43,256 bases of DNA from Magnetococcales bacterium (GCA_002689455.1 NZGE01000042.1:1-43256); one strand, 5' to 3'. Counted from the first letter of the stretch, positions 11,001-17,658 are shown. The notes: generated by a model from the sequence alone, not told the origin. Translations and numbers: made by a program.

Positions 11001-12016
11001 ACAGTTAAGTCACGTTCGGCATCTGCCTTCCAGTATGTACCATCAAAGTATAAGATATTTGTAGCTGTTGCAGCTGTTGTACCAGAAACGTCGGCCATAT
11101 CTTCTAAAATTAAGGCATCGCCAGGGCCACCAATATCAGCCACACAAGAAAACTGTGTACCGTCATATTTTAAAACTTCACCCAATTGGCAAGAGCCGTC
11201 AGTTGTGTTTTGAATTGGAAGTTTAGACCAGTTTTCAACAACCTGACCTGCTGACCAGCTTGTACCATTAAAGTAAAGTAGGTCTTGCGCTGCTGGTAAT
11301 CCAACGTTTACGTCAGACAAGTCATTTAAAATAAGTGTACCAGCCGCAATTGTATCCAATGAGATACAACGCAGTGTTGAACCGTCTGCAATTAAAACTT
11401 CACCACCACCACAAGATGCCAATGTACCACCCTTACGTGCAAAGTCACGCACACCGTTTACCACAGCATCATCAATCGCAACATCTAACTCAAGGTCAGA
11501 ACTTGGTTTGTCTTGGTTACAAACAATTTGACCGCCACTTTCAGCACACCATTTACCAGAAACAAGCGCACCCACTGAAGGGTCTGCCTCTTCAACACAA
11601 GTCCATCCAGAATTTGTCCATGTCAGTTTTTCTTCTTCTTTACATGTTGGAGCATCTGACAGAGCGTGCGACTTAACAGATTTACCGTCAATAATAACTT
11701 CTCCAGAAACAAGGATATCGCCCGTTAAGGCAACCTGACCTTCTTGGTCAATTCTAAAGGTAGAAATACAACCACTTGTATCGGCTTTAGCATGTTTAGT
11801 GCCATTACCACCTTTACCATAAATATAGCCAAGCGCCGCACAATTGTCGCGTTCATCAGCGCGAGAGCGGAGCTCACTAATCTGGGATTCATGTTTAGCG
11901 TTCGCTGTATCACCGCGGCTACCACCCGAAAGCGTGAAGAATCGTTGCTGCGCTGCAGCATCGATTGCTGTTGTTACACTTAGAATGCTAAGCCCTAAGA
12001 GGATAAGTAATCTCAT
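8039..12016 (-). CDS. Giant cysteine-rich secreted fibre protein lacking an S74 domain
   Basis: About 1325 residues. The ATG at 12016 is preferred over an upstream GTG at 12058 because it starts a clean signal peptide (MRLLILLGLS, cleavage after AAA22). An N-terminal region of about 500 residues holds six copies of a CX14C unit (for example CGAGEVLRYDGTSFSC), alternating with LSDV...YNGTxW segments. Then come a WTDAGNYI cap and YadA-like head repeats, a CX17C module, and two near-identical 130-residue blocks containing IPTGVDNISNTALD. A second head-repeat array of the type NTAxGxxSLxxNxxG precedes a last GDGSGLTN unit. The C-terminus stops at GRLQYCRP, inside what in other copies is a cysteine module followed by DGTSW. 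No S74 chaperone is present. It is the first gene of the operon. Function is unknown; a surface stalk or adhesin is inferred. Confidence 0.8.
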   Translation of the reverse strand: MRLLILLGLSILSVTTAIDAAAQQRFFTLSGGSRGDTANAKHESQISELRSRADERDNCAALGYIYGKGGNGTKHAKADTSGCISTFRIDQEGQVALTGDILVSGEVIIDGKSVKSHALSDAPTCKEEEKLTWTNSGWTCVEEADPSVGALVSGKWCAESGGQIVCNQDKPSSDLELDVAIDDAVVNGVRDFARKGGTLASCGGGEVLIADGSTLRCISLDTIAAGTLILNDLSDVNVGLPAAQDLLYFNGTSWSAGQVVENWSKLPIQNTTDGSCQLGEVLKYDGTQFSCVADIGGPGDALILEDMADVSGTTAATATNILYFDGTYWKADAERDLTVSDWAKIVNPIANLTGGQCDAGYNLTYNGTTLECVADAGGAADPFALGTLSDVSLTAPTNNQVLAFVGGTWVNQDETDPNVQAFARNENPIPTCAADHILTSDGTSLSCVADAGSAADGLAFNDLSDVSITTPANHDLVVYNGSGFVNKGNAVCGAGEVLRYDGTSFSCVNIADNGLWTDAGNYISRGGVNGFRVYDPGTSINVNHTNKLAYYDPDKKAMRGGQNEFNDWDDSNVGLYSFGWGDYVRASGASSVALGGQYARADGDGSVALGSLAEASQPYSVAIGSGSNGGGINGSAPGDKTEASAQGAVAFARSRASGVNAVAIGNASVASGSHSYAFGRNGRVTGTDSMVLSVGNGNVGSNLTDANTMAIMGATGGVGIGTVSPNAALDVSGSIIISNGGETCDASTEGGLRYFSGSLEVCDGTSWAGITAGALSWYGLSDIPTGVDNISNTALDTAELTQLQNIDGTTISATQFGYLGAMDQGVATTDGVTFADVSVTGDVSVTGDGVFGGTLTVLGALNVSGTQTIDGVIFAGGGMEASGQISATSFVGDGSQLTGVTASSADWYGLTNIPTGVDNISNTALDVAELTQLQNIDGTTISATQFGYVGAMDQGVATTDDVVFNNITGNEVSAASIFSTGDLDVAGRIDVTDVTATGNIQANAFIGDGSQLTGVTAGSVSLTNVVGVIHRVDDTYSSLFIGQGAGVNDDGSNNRNIGIGLNALGSVDGSSNGSENTAIGYLSMENNVSGFGNTATGKHSLRNNNNGSQNSAFGSDSLSKSTGSYNSAFGYYALYNNLGGASNTAMGQRSLTNNTTGSQNVAMGSSSGSNITTGSNNIMIGSGTKAQVPTGSNQLNIGNAIYGADISQSAIAKIGINVEVPTESLEVSGTVSATAFVGDGSGLTNLSIDTASISQNDTSVSVVDSGVGEIHLDVDGSRMMTVQTGAAEVSGTFKLSGTGSETCDAAAKGTIRFNPAIGRLQYCRP
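9139..9298. repeat. 160-bp internal direct repeat, copy 1
   Basis: Nearly identical to 9529-9688, offset 390 bases (130 codons). It encodes the block with IPTGVDNISNTALD, AELTQLQNIDGTTISATQFG and GAMDQGVATTD. It reflects an in-frame duplication within the first fibre gene. Confidence 0.85.
9529..9688. repeat. 160-bp internal direct repeat, copy 2
   Basis: Partner of 9139-9298. The two copies differ by scattered, mostly synonymous bases, so the duplication is not brand new, but the protein sequence is almost unchanged. Confidence 0.85.
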
Positions 12017-12064
12017 AATAAATCGTACCCTTGTTTCATATATATAAATATCGCACACTTCTCT

Positions 12065-12078
12065 TATGGCATGCCATA
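12065..12078. promoter_or_regulatory. 14-bp perfect palindrome upstream of the fibre operon
   Basis: TATGGCATGCCATA is a perfect inverted repeat with no spacer. It lies 49 bases before the ATG of the first fibre gene and just downstream of the predicted -10 box, a typical position for a repressor operator. It may instead be a small hairpin in the leader RNA. No regulator can be named. Confidence 0.45.
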
Positions 12079-12095
12079 TTAATGATATCTTTGAA

Positions 12096-12125
12096 ATTAT
12101 AGACAGTTTGCGGTGTTATGCACAA
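12096..12125 (-). promoter_or_regulatory. Candidate promoter of the fibre operon
   Basis: On the minus strand there is a perfect -10 hexamer TATAAT at 12101-12096 and a weak -35 TTGTGC at 12125-12120 with an 18-base spacer. Transcription would start near 12089, giving a leader of about 70 bases. The 324-base gap from 12017 to 12340 holds this promoter, the palindrome and AT-rich sequence before tRNA-Leu; I see no gene in it. Confidence 0.5.
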
Positions 12126-12340
12126 TTTTAGACATTTTCAACAACGTGCACCTATACAAAATAAATAAAATAAAATCAACCACTTATATAAATGGAGCCT
12201 TTAAGTAACATATTACACTATTCAAGTCAGGTAGTGGCATAAAGAACATAATTAGCCAAAATGGAAGCAAATCCACAAAAAAATACTTGCCAAAACACAT
12301 AATTTGTCGCATTGTTTGCTCCATCAAAAAACACACTCTT

Positions 12341-12426
12341 GCCGGGGTGGTGGAATTGGTAGACGCGCCAGACTCAAAATCTGGTATCCTTTGGATGTGG
12401 GGGTTCGAGTCCCCCCCCCGGCACCA
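12341..12426 (+). tRNA. tRNA-Leu(CAA)
   Basis: The acceptor stem GCCGGGG pairs with CCCCGGC, followed by A and an encoded CCA. The anticodon stem CCAGA/TCTGG frames the loop CTCAAAA, giving anticodon CAA, which reads UUG. A long variable arm (class II) and the GGTTCGAGTCC T-arm are present. Confidence 0.95.
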
Positions 12427-12435
12427 TTAAACAGC

Positions 12436-12457
12436 ACACCCTACAGGGTGTTTTTTT
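12436..12457 (+). terminator. Terminator after tRNA-Leu
   Basis: The stem ACACCC/GGGTGT with loop TACA is followed by six T. It lies 10 bases past the tRNA 3' end. Confidence 0.8.
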
Positions 12458-12554
12458 GCGCATTATTTCATCTCATTTACATTAAAACTTGAATTTACAA
12501 CAAACAAAGCCATATTATTATTTATTAATTGTTTAATTCAAAAGGGTGTTGAAT

Positions 12555-13202
12555 ATGACAAGCACAGCCAAAAAAGTCGTTACAATTTCACGTTCTCGTA
12601 AACAGAAAGAGCAAGACATCTTAGCGTCAGCCGCTAAAATTTTTGTGCGCGATGGTTTTGAAAAAGCCCATATGGATGAAATTGCACACGAAGCAAATGT
12701 TTCCAAGCAAACCATATATTCAAACTTTGGCTCAAAAGAAAACCTATTCAACGAAATTGTTTCCGACATTTTTAAAGATTTACAAAAAGAGAATATCAAA
12801 GACCCTGAATTTAACTGCCCTGTAGAAACTCTAAAAACATACTTAGAACGTTTGATGACACCGCTCTATTCTAAAAAAGGCGTGGCACTGTACAGGCTAG
12901 CTATTTCAGAAGGGCAACATAACCACAAGCTCAGCCAAATTTTCATTTCACGTATTGAACGCGGTATTACAAGGCTTGCAACAGTCTTAGAAAAGCTAAG
13001 TGACAAAGGGTTTATTCAAATTGATGACAGCCATGAAGAAGCCCATAATTTAATATACCAATGCAAGGGTTTAGCGCATTCAAAACTTCTATGCGGTTTC
13101 GATAAAAGCATTTCAAAGGAAGAAGTTGAATTTTTAGCCAAAAAAAACGCCCTCCAATTCCTTGAGAGCCACGGTTACGACACGTCAGGTAATGCAAAAT
13201 AA
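12555..13202 (+). CDS. TetR/AcrR-family transcriptional regulator
   Basis: A 215-residue protein. ATG at 12555 is preferred to GTG at 12546 because AAAGGG lies 8 bases upstream. Residues about 15-65 form the TetR DNA-binding domain, with ILASAAKIFVRDGFEKAHMD, then the helix-turn-helix in IAHEANVSKQTIYSNFGSKE. The C-terminal ligand and dimer domain is generic and gives no inducer. A basic N-terminal tail (SRSRKQKEQD) precedes the domain. TetR proteins usually repress a neighbouring gene. Here the neighbours are tRNA-Leu upstream and hslO downstream, so the target is unclear. The palindrome ahead of the fibre operon 480 bases away is one possible site, but that is speculation. Confidence 0.85.
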   Translation: MTSTAKKVVTISRSRKQKEQDILASAAKIFVRDGFEKAHMDEIAHEANVSKQTIYSNFGSKENLFNEIVSDIFKDLQKENIKDPEFNCPVETLKTYLERLMTPLYSKKGVALYRLAISEGQHNHKLSQIFISRIERGITRLATVLEKLSDKGFIQIDDSHEEAHNLIYQCKGLAHSKLLCGFDKSISKEEVEFLAKKNALQFLESHGYDTSGNAK

Positions 13203-13241
13203 CATCCCCCACTAGACAAACAAGCTATTTTGACGTAAAAA

Positions 13242-13265
13242 ACCCCTGTTAAAGGAAAAAGGGGT
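13242..13265 (+). promoter_or_regulatory. Hairpin covering the hslO ribosome binding site
   Basis: ACCCC (13242-13246) can pair with GGGGT (13261-13265), which contains the purine run AAGGGG that sits 9 bases before the hslO ATG. Flanking A and T runs could extend the stem. A second purine run, AAAGGA, lies in the loop. Because the stem is followed by a T run it may also be the terminator of the TetR gene. Which role applies cannot be decided from sequence alone. Confidence 0.45.
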
Positions 13266-13273
13266 ACGTTTTT

Positions 13274-14176
13274 ATGAAAGAAATTATATCAAAAGCATCT
13301 GGGTTTATTCAGCCTTTTGTGTTTGATAACATGCCTATTCGTGGCATGGTTTTGCGTATTGAAAACCTTTATGAACATATTCCAAGTTTAAAACAAACAC
13401 CAAAATCCATCCAAAAGTCGTTGGTGGAAATGTTGGCAGCCAGCGCTGTGTTAACGGCGGACCTTAAAAATAAAAGCAATGTAACATTGCAGGTTCAATC
13501 CACAGGGGATATCCCTCTCATGGTTGCAGGTTGTGATAAAACTGGCAATTTACGTGCGTTTGCCCGCTTAGACGAAAATGCTGACCCTGAAAAATTATCC
13601 TACGATTCACTCGTGCAAGAAGATAACACCATTTTTGCTGTTTCTGTTGAACAAGGTGAAAACAAAAATCGCCACGTTTACCAAAGCTTTGTTGGGTTAA
13701 ACAAAACATCTGTCAGTAGTTCAGTTGAACAATATTTTAACGACTCCGTTCAGTTAAACACATATTTTAAAGTAAACGTTGGTGAAGTGGACGGCAAACT
13801 ATGCTGTGCATGCATTTTCCTACAAGCTTTACCACAAGAAGAACATAACATGGACGACTGGCAACGCTTAGCCATGATCTTAAGCACCATGACCGATTCT
13901 GAGTTCTTACCTGGTGAAATTAGCGAACAGGAGCTGCTGGTGCGCTTATTTGCCGAAGATAAAGTCCGCATTCATGACAAAACATATTTAAACTTTTCCA
14001 CACCTAAAACACGAGAACGCATGGAGATTGCCTTAAAAAGCCTGGGTGAAGACCAATGCAAAGACCTGTTAAAAGAAGGCCCAATTGTAATGACATGTGA
14101 ATTTACTGGCAGTGAAGAAGAATTCACTGAAAATGACATTTCTGGCATTTTTGATACAGAGGACAGTTCAAATTAA
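13274..14176 (+). CDS. hslO: Hsp33-family chaperone missing most zinc-switch cysteines
   Basis: A 300-residue protein, normal length for Hsp33. The N-terminal substrate-binding domain is well conserved (residues 45-105, LVEMLAASAVLTADLKNKS and TGDIPLMVAGCD). Hsp33 is normally a cytoplasmic holdase activated by oxidation of four zinc-bound cysteines in a CXC...CXXC arrangement at the C-terminus. Here the CXC position reads FSTPKTRERM (residues 241-250) and the CXXC position reads TCEFTGSEE, so only Cys275 of the four remains. Other cysteines exist (Cys87, the CCAC cluster 177-180, Cys262) but not in the canonical places. The fold is probably intact; redox control by the usual zinc centre is unlikely. 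It stands between tetR and a lipoprotein gene, on the same strand as both. Confidence 0.9.
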   Translation: MKEIISKASGFIQPFVFDNMPIRGMVLRIENLYEHIPSLKQTPKSIQKSLVEMLAASAVLTADLKNKSNVTLQVQSTGDIPLMVAGCDKTGNLRAFARLDENADPEKLSYDSLVQEDNTIFAVSVEQGENKNRHVYQSFVGLNKTSVSSSVEQYFNDSVQLNTYFKVNVGEVDGKLCCACIFLQALPQEEHNMDDWQRLAMILSTMTDSEFLPGEISEQELLVRLFAEDKVRIHDKTYLNFSTPKTRERMEIALKSLGEDQCKDLLKEGPIVMTCEFTGSEEEFTENDISGIFDTEDSSN

Positions 14177-14278
14177 GCCTTTGCAGTTGTTTTGCTTTCC
14201 TTGACATTGACATGTGCAACCACATCTCTCAAAAATAGTGATGTTAGATATATTGGCAACAAACATAAAAGTAATAGA

Positions 14279-14743
14279 ATGAAACTATTTTCACGTAGCT
14301 TAACAGCAATGATGTGCGCAGCGGTTATCACAGGTTGTGCAGGCCCACTTGGCGGTACATACAAAACACCCGATGTCACAAAAATTAACGACAAAGGCGA
14401 AAAGCAAGTTTTAACCGACACAAAACTTTTCGAATCGGGCGTTATTCGTTCTTTTCCTGATATTGCCATTCCATCCACACATAAAATTGACCTTGATAAA
14501 AGTGTGATCTTCACAAGCCCAACACAAACAGTGGGTAAAATTACACTTTCTGGCGGTGGCGACCCTGACAGCTTATACCGTTTCTTTGAAGAACAAATGA
14601 CAGCGAACGGCTGGAGCATGGTAAACGCTTTCCAATCGGCAACATCTAGCATGTATTACGCAAAACCTGGTAAGTTTGTAGCGATTATTATTGAATCCAC
14701 ACAAACAGGAAGCCGTGTTTACATTAACATTGGCCCAGAGTGA
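14279..14743 (+). CDS. Small outer-membrane-type lipoprotein of unknown function
   Basis: A 154-residue protein starting at the ATG at 14279, which gives a proper lipoprotein signal (MKLFSRSLTA...) with lipobox ITGC and lipidated Cys20. Longer upstream starts would spoil the signal. The mature protein has a central segment FPDIAIPSTHKIDLDKSVIF and a domain with LSGGGDPDSLYRFFEEQMTANGW and IESTQTGSRVYI. This resembles small lipoprotein domains I have seen in other proteobacteria in which a 'FYxxxMxxNGW' helix precedes a beta sheet, but I cannot name a family with confidence. It lies 102 bases after hslO and ends before a bidirectional terminator. The stop is TGA. Confidence 0.75.
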   Translation: MKLFSRSLTAMMCAAVITGCAGPLGGTYKTPDVTKINDKGEKQVLTDTKLFESGVIRSFPDIAIPSTHKIDLDKSVIFTSPTQTVGKITLSGGGDPDSLYRFFEEQMTANGWSMVNAFQSATSSMYYAKPGKFVAIIIESTQTGSRVYINIGPE

Positions 14744-14810
14744 TTAACACACCATATTTAAGAGAGTTGGTTTAAGCTTTAAAACCAAGCCTATAGAATT
14801 TAAAACACAA

Positions 14811-14836
14811 AAAAACACCCCAACAGGGGTGTTTTT
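14811..14836. terminator. Bidirectional terminator between lipoprotein and SPFH genes
   Basis: AAAAACACCCC and GGGGTGTTTTT form a perfect 11-bp stem with loop AACA. The A and T runs make it functional on both strands, between the convergent genes ending at 14743 and 14849. Confidence 0.9.
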
Positions 14837-14848
14837 AATTTCGATTGT

Positions 14849-15781
14849 TTAATTTACAGCAGAGGATTTTTCTGTCTGTTTTGCTTGGTTTTGACTATAT
14901 GCGGCAAACGCTGCCACATTGTCACCTAAATTCGAACCATTTGAGGACATTTTATTTAAGTCCATCAAAATAAGGTTCCCATCAGACCCAACGGTTGTTA
15001 GGGTATCCAAGCGGTTTATTTCAAGTAAAAAATCCATCACCTGATTATCGGTCAATTCAGGAGCTGCATCTTTAATAGCCTGCATAGACTCCTTCATGCC
15101 ATTGGCAACAGCTTGACGCATTTTAGCAACACCTTGACCTTGAAGCTCTTTACTTTCAGACTCAGCGCGCGCTTGCCCAACTTCTTTAATTTTAGCTGCT
15201 TCAGCTTCATCTGATGCAGCATCTTTTAAAAGTTGAGCTGTGCGTTTGCGGTTATAACCAGCTTCTTGGTTTTCATCCAAAATCGGATCTTGAATCAAAA
15301 GCTTTACCTCGTAACCATAGTCATCAAATTCATCTTTTAATTTACTTTGTAGCTCACCTTGAACAATACTGCGATCACCGTAAACATCATCTAAAAGCTT
15401 ATTACGAATAAACTGTGGCAATTCATTATCTACAAAAGCCATCATTTGCCGTTTAGGGTCTGTAAGTTCATACACGGCCTTAACTGCACTTAAAGGATTT
15501 TCAATAGCACGAAATTGCAACTCATAAGGTAGTCCAAAAATCGCATCATCTTGACTTCGAACTTTAACGGAACCTGTATCGGTACGCCATTTATGGTTCG
15601 CTTTACCAACAGTACGTGTAATTGGCCAGGGCAATGTTATATGAAAACCACGCCCCAAAGCCTTTTCTTTAGGCCCTTTTAAACCTTCTTGTACATAAGA
15701 AGTTTTACCTGGAACGTAGTTAAAACAAGTTAAAAGCCATAAAGCGGCAACACCGCATACAATATATAAGATTAAACTCAT
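14849..15781 (-). CDS. SPFH/band 7 membrane protein (HflC/prohibitin/stomatin-like)
   Basis: A 310-residue protein. One N-terminal membrane segment (residues 2-20) is followed by an SPFH domain (about 25-200) with RGFHITLPWPI, VRSQDDAIFGLPYEL and a long Ala/Glu/Lys-rich helix (RKRTAQLLKDAASDEAEAAK) typical of the flotillin/prohibitin coiled region. The tail is Asn/Ser-rich and variable. Such proteins assemble large membrane rings that organise proteases or lipid domains. It is a single gene; a partner HflK or NfeD is not beside it, so HflC itself is less likely than a stand-alone stomatin-type protein. AGGAT sits just upstream of the ATG. It follows dut on the same strand but is separated by a strong terminator. 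Confidence 0.8.
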   Translation of the reverse strand: MSLILYIVCGVAALWLLTCFNYVPGKTSYVQEGLKGPKEKALGRGFHITLPWPITRTVGKANHKWRTDTGSVKVRSQDDAIFGLPYELQFRAIENPLSAVKAVYELTDPKRQMMAFVDNELPQFIRNKLLDDVYGDRSIVQGELQSKLKDEFDDYGYEVKLLIQDPILDENQEAGYNRKRTAQLLKDAASDEAEAAKIKEVGQARAESESKELQGQGVAKMRQAVANGMKESMQAIKDAAPELTDNQVMDFLLEINRLDTLTTVGSDGNLILMDLNKMSSNGSNLGDNVAAFAAYSQNQAKQTEKSSAVN

Positions 15782-15803
15782 AAATATCCTAATTATCAGA
15801 AAT

Positions 15804-15846
15804 AAAAAAAGAAGTGTTTCGGGTCAAAAATGACCGTCCACACTTC
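15804..15846 (-). terminator. Two-tier terminator after dut
   Basis: On the minus strand, GAAGTGT pairs with ACACTTC and an inner GGTCA pairs with TGACC, separated by a symmetric internal loop, followed by seven T. It ends the transcript that includes dsbB and dut. Confidence 0.9.
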
Positions 15847-15889
15847 AATACAATATAACCAATTTAAAAGTCAAGGGTTTTGCATACAA

Positions 15890-16330
15890 TCAACCGGTTG
15901 AACCAAACCCACCTTCACCGCGTTCGGTGCTTGAAAGCTCTTCCACTTCTTCCACACCTATAATGTGCATGCCTGCCACATGGCGTGCTGGCATAATAAT
16001 CAATTGTGCAATACGGTCAAAAGCTGGAATCGTCACAGCTTCTTTAAGGGCTGCAACTTGCATAAACAGTTCGCCGCGATAGTCGCTATCAATAATACCC
16101 ACACCGTTTGGAATGAACAAACCCTTTTTAATAGGTGTTGAACTACGCAAAGCTAAAATACCAACATAGCCTTCAGGAATTTCAACCGCGATACCTGTTG
16201 GAATTAGGGTAGGCGTTAATGGCTGAACGGTTACTTCTTCCCTTGTAGAAATATCCAACCCCGCAGCTTGTTCATTCGCATAGGCTGGGCTTACAGTTGA
16301 TGGATGCGTTTTTTTGAATTTAATTTTCAA
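15890..16330 (-). CDS. dut: Deoxyuridine 5'-triphosphate nucleotidohydrolase (dUTPase)
   Basis: A 146-residue protein, the usual size of the trimeric dUTPase. It hydrolyses dUTP to dUMP and pyrophosphate, keeping uracil out of DNA and feeding dTMP synthesis. All five family motifs are visible in order: AAGLDIS (motif 1), RSSTPIKKG (motif 2), GIIDSDYRGEL with the catalytic Asp and Tyr (motif 3), RIAQLII (motif 4) and RGEGGFGSTG (motif 5, the nucleotide-closing glycine-rich tail). It lies 41 bases after dsbB on the same strand and probably shares its transcript, ending at the terminator at 15804. Confidence 0.95.
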   Translation of the reverse strand: MKIKFKKTHPSTVSPAYANEQAAGLDISTREEVTVQPLTPTLIPTGIAVEIPEGYVGILALRSSTPIKKGLFIPNGVGIIDSDYRGELFMQVAALKEAVTIPAFDRIAQLIIMPARHVAGMHIIGVEEVEELSSTERGEGGFGSTG

Positions 16331-16371
16331 AGACTTGCCTTTCTTATTTATTTAAAAGTAAAAGATTGCCA

Positions 16372-16878
16372 TTAGCGTTTATTTTTATTTAACCAAATGG
16401 TTAAGCATAAAACCATAATAGACATAATAATAAAGTTCCACCAAGCAAGGGTTAAACCTAAAATCTCAAAGTCAATATCCTTACAAGAAGGCGGTTTAGG
16501 CACATTCGTTAAAGCTAAAAACAAATTATCTGCATCTAATAGTTCCACATTACCACCTGTACAACTTTGCGGAAGCTCTACCCAGCCTTGCTGCCCTGCC
16601 CCTTGATAAAGCCCGACACCACCACTGTATAAGCCAACCAAAACAAACAAGAAAATAAAGAACTTTGGTTTCCTAAAGAACGGCAACAACATTAACGAAA
16701 CCAATGCCACACCCCATAAAATCATATGGCTATAACGTTGCCATAAACACATTGGGCATGGAATTTCATTCAGAACATGTTCAATATAAAAAGACGATGC
16801 TGTAAGCGTAACACCCAAAAACAAAGTAAGATAAATAACCGTGCGCGCTTTAAAAGAAGCAATAAAGTTCGTAAGCAT
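16372..16878 (-). CDS. dsbB: Disulfide bond formation protein B
   Basis: A 168-residue inner-membrane protein with four membrane helices. It reoxidises periplasmic DsbA and passes electrons to quinones. Both cysteine pairs are present: Cys41/Cys44 in PCPMCLWQR in the first periplasmic loop, and Cys106/Cys132 in the second loop. Positions and spacing nearly match E. coli DsbB. Its ATG shares one base with the TAA of the upstream 220-residue gene (TAATG), showing translational coupling. The cysteine-rich fibre protein in this window would be a plausible client of the DsbA/DsbB system, but that is inference. Confidence 0.93.
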   Translation of the reverse strand: MLTNFIASFKARTVIYLTLFLGVTLTASSFYIEHVLNEIPCPMCLWQRYSHMILWGVALVSLMLLPFFRKPKFFIFLFVLVGLYSGGVGLYQGAGQQGWVELPQSCTGGNVELLDADNLFLALTNVPKPPSCKDIDFEILGLTLAWWNFIIMSIMVLCLTIWLNKNKR

Positions 16879-17540
16879 TATGAAGCTTCCTTCTTCGTTT
16901 TAAGGTCTATATTTGTTGGTGTTGTCACTTCTTTTTTAGAAAATGCATCAGCCGTTATTGCTTCAGCATACAATTTATCAACTCCACGTTCCTCAGCATC
17001 GCTCAGAAACTCTTCTGTGGCTTCACGTGCCAAAGTTTCTACTTGGATTTTAACAGTGCTTACCAAACCACTAAATGCTTTGGTCAATTCTGGCTTACAA
17101 ATTTGAAACTTATTCATCAGCCAAAAAACATCTTGAATGCCTTTTTCTTCGCCTTCTTTTAAAGCAACACCAATTTTAGCTTGGCTAAAAATATCGTCGG
17201 GGCGTTTAATTTTTTGATCGTAGGTGTCTTTAAAGAAATTATGTAAACGGCGTGCTTCCATTCGACTTTCATCACCCAACGTTTCAAAAATACGAACACC
17301 TAAAGCATGGCGTGTTGTGCCAAAACATCTGAAATAGTGCATCAGGGCATAATCGAAATAAATATTTTCGCTTACTGTATCGGAGTCTTCATGGTCACGC
17401 ATGGCTTGGTGCTGTGCCATGCGAACAAGGGCCATATTTGCCAAGTCTAGGTCATGTAACATTGTGAAATAATGTGCACAACGCTCTGCATTTTTACCAA
17501 CAGAAGGTGCAACCAAAACATCTTTCCAATTTTCGGACAT
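16878..17540 (-). CDS. Conserved-looking soluble protein of unknown function coupled to dsbB
   Basis: A 220-residue protein I do not recognise. There is no signal peptide or membrane segment. The composition is helical, with several cysteines (Cys21, Cys71) and a conserved-looking block MALVRMAQHQAMRDHEDSD, then YFDYALMHYFRCFGTTRHAL and SRMEARRLHNFFKDTYDQK. His/Asp/Glu-rich helices could bind metal, but no known motif is certain. The tail after residue 190 is low complexity. The start ATG has AAAAGAGA upstream. The TAATG overlap with dsbB suggests the two are made together. It lies 118 bases downstream of the RsmB-like gene. Confidence 0.7.
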   Translation of the reverse strand: MSENWKDVLVAPSVGKNAERCAHYFTMLHDLDLANMALVRMAQHQAMRDHEDSDTVSENIYFDYALMHYFRCFGTTRHALGVRIFETLGDESRMEARRLHNFFKDTYDQKIKRPDDIFSQAKIGVALKEGEEKGIQDVFWLMNKFQICKPELTKAFSGLVSTVKIQVETLAREATEEFLSDAEERGVDKLYAEAITADAFSKKEVTTPTNIDLKTKKEAS

Positions 17541-17658
17541 GGTGAATCTCTTTTATTATTGTTTGATGGTATTTAGATTAAACAAATTCACACGGAAAGG
17601 CAACAAGCAGCGCCTTACTTATTCACTTAAATAAATGCCCATAAATTCAAAGAAAAAC

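Noticed and set aside
539-12016. Phage tail-fibre or prophage region, because S74 domains occur in phage tail spikes
   Set aside because: No other phage structural, lysis, integrase or packaging genes are present, and all three proteins have Sec signal peptides, which phage tail fibres lack.
539-12016. CRISPR array or satellite DNA, because of many short near-identical repeats
   Set aside because: The repeats are in frame, irregularly spaced, and encode protein modules; there are no unique spacers of constant length.
12016-12058. GTG at 12058 as the start of the first fibre gene
   Set aside because: It adds 14 residues with charges ahead of an otherwise ideal signal peptide starting at ATG 12016.
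14766-14791. A second hairpin (TTGGTTT...AAACCAA) before the terminator at 14811
   Set aside because: It has no T run and may be chance; the perfect terminator 20 bases later explains transcript ends on both strands.
15214-15411. Plus-strand small frames within the SPFH gene and other genes
   Set aside because: They lack ribosome sites and plausible protein composition and overlap well-supported genes.
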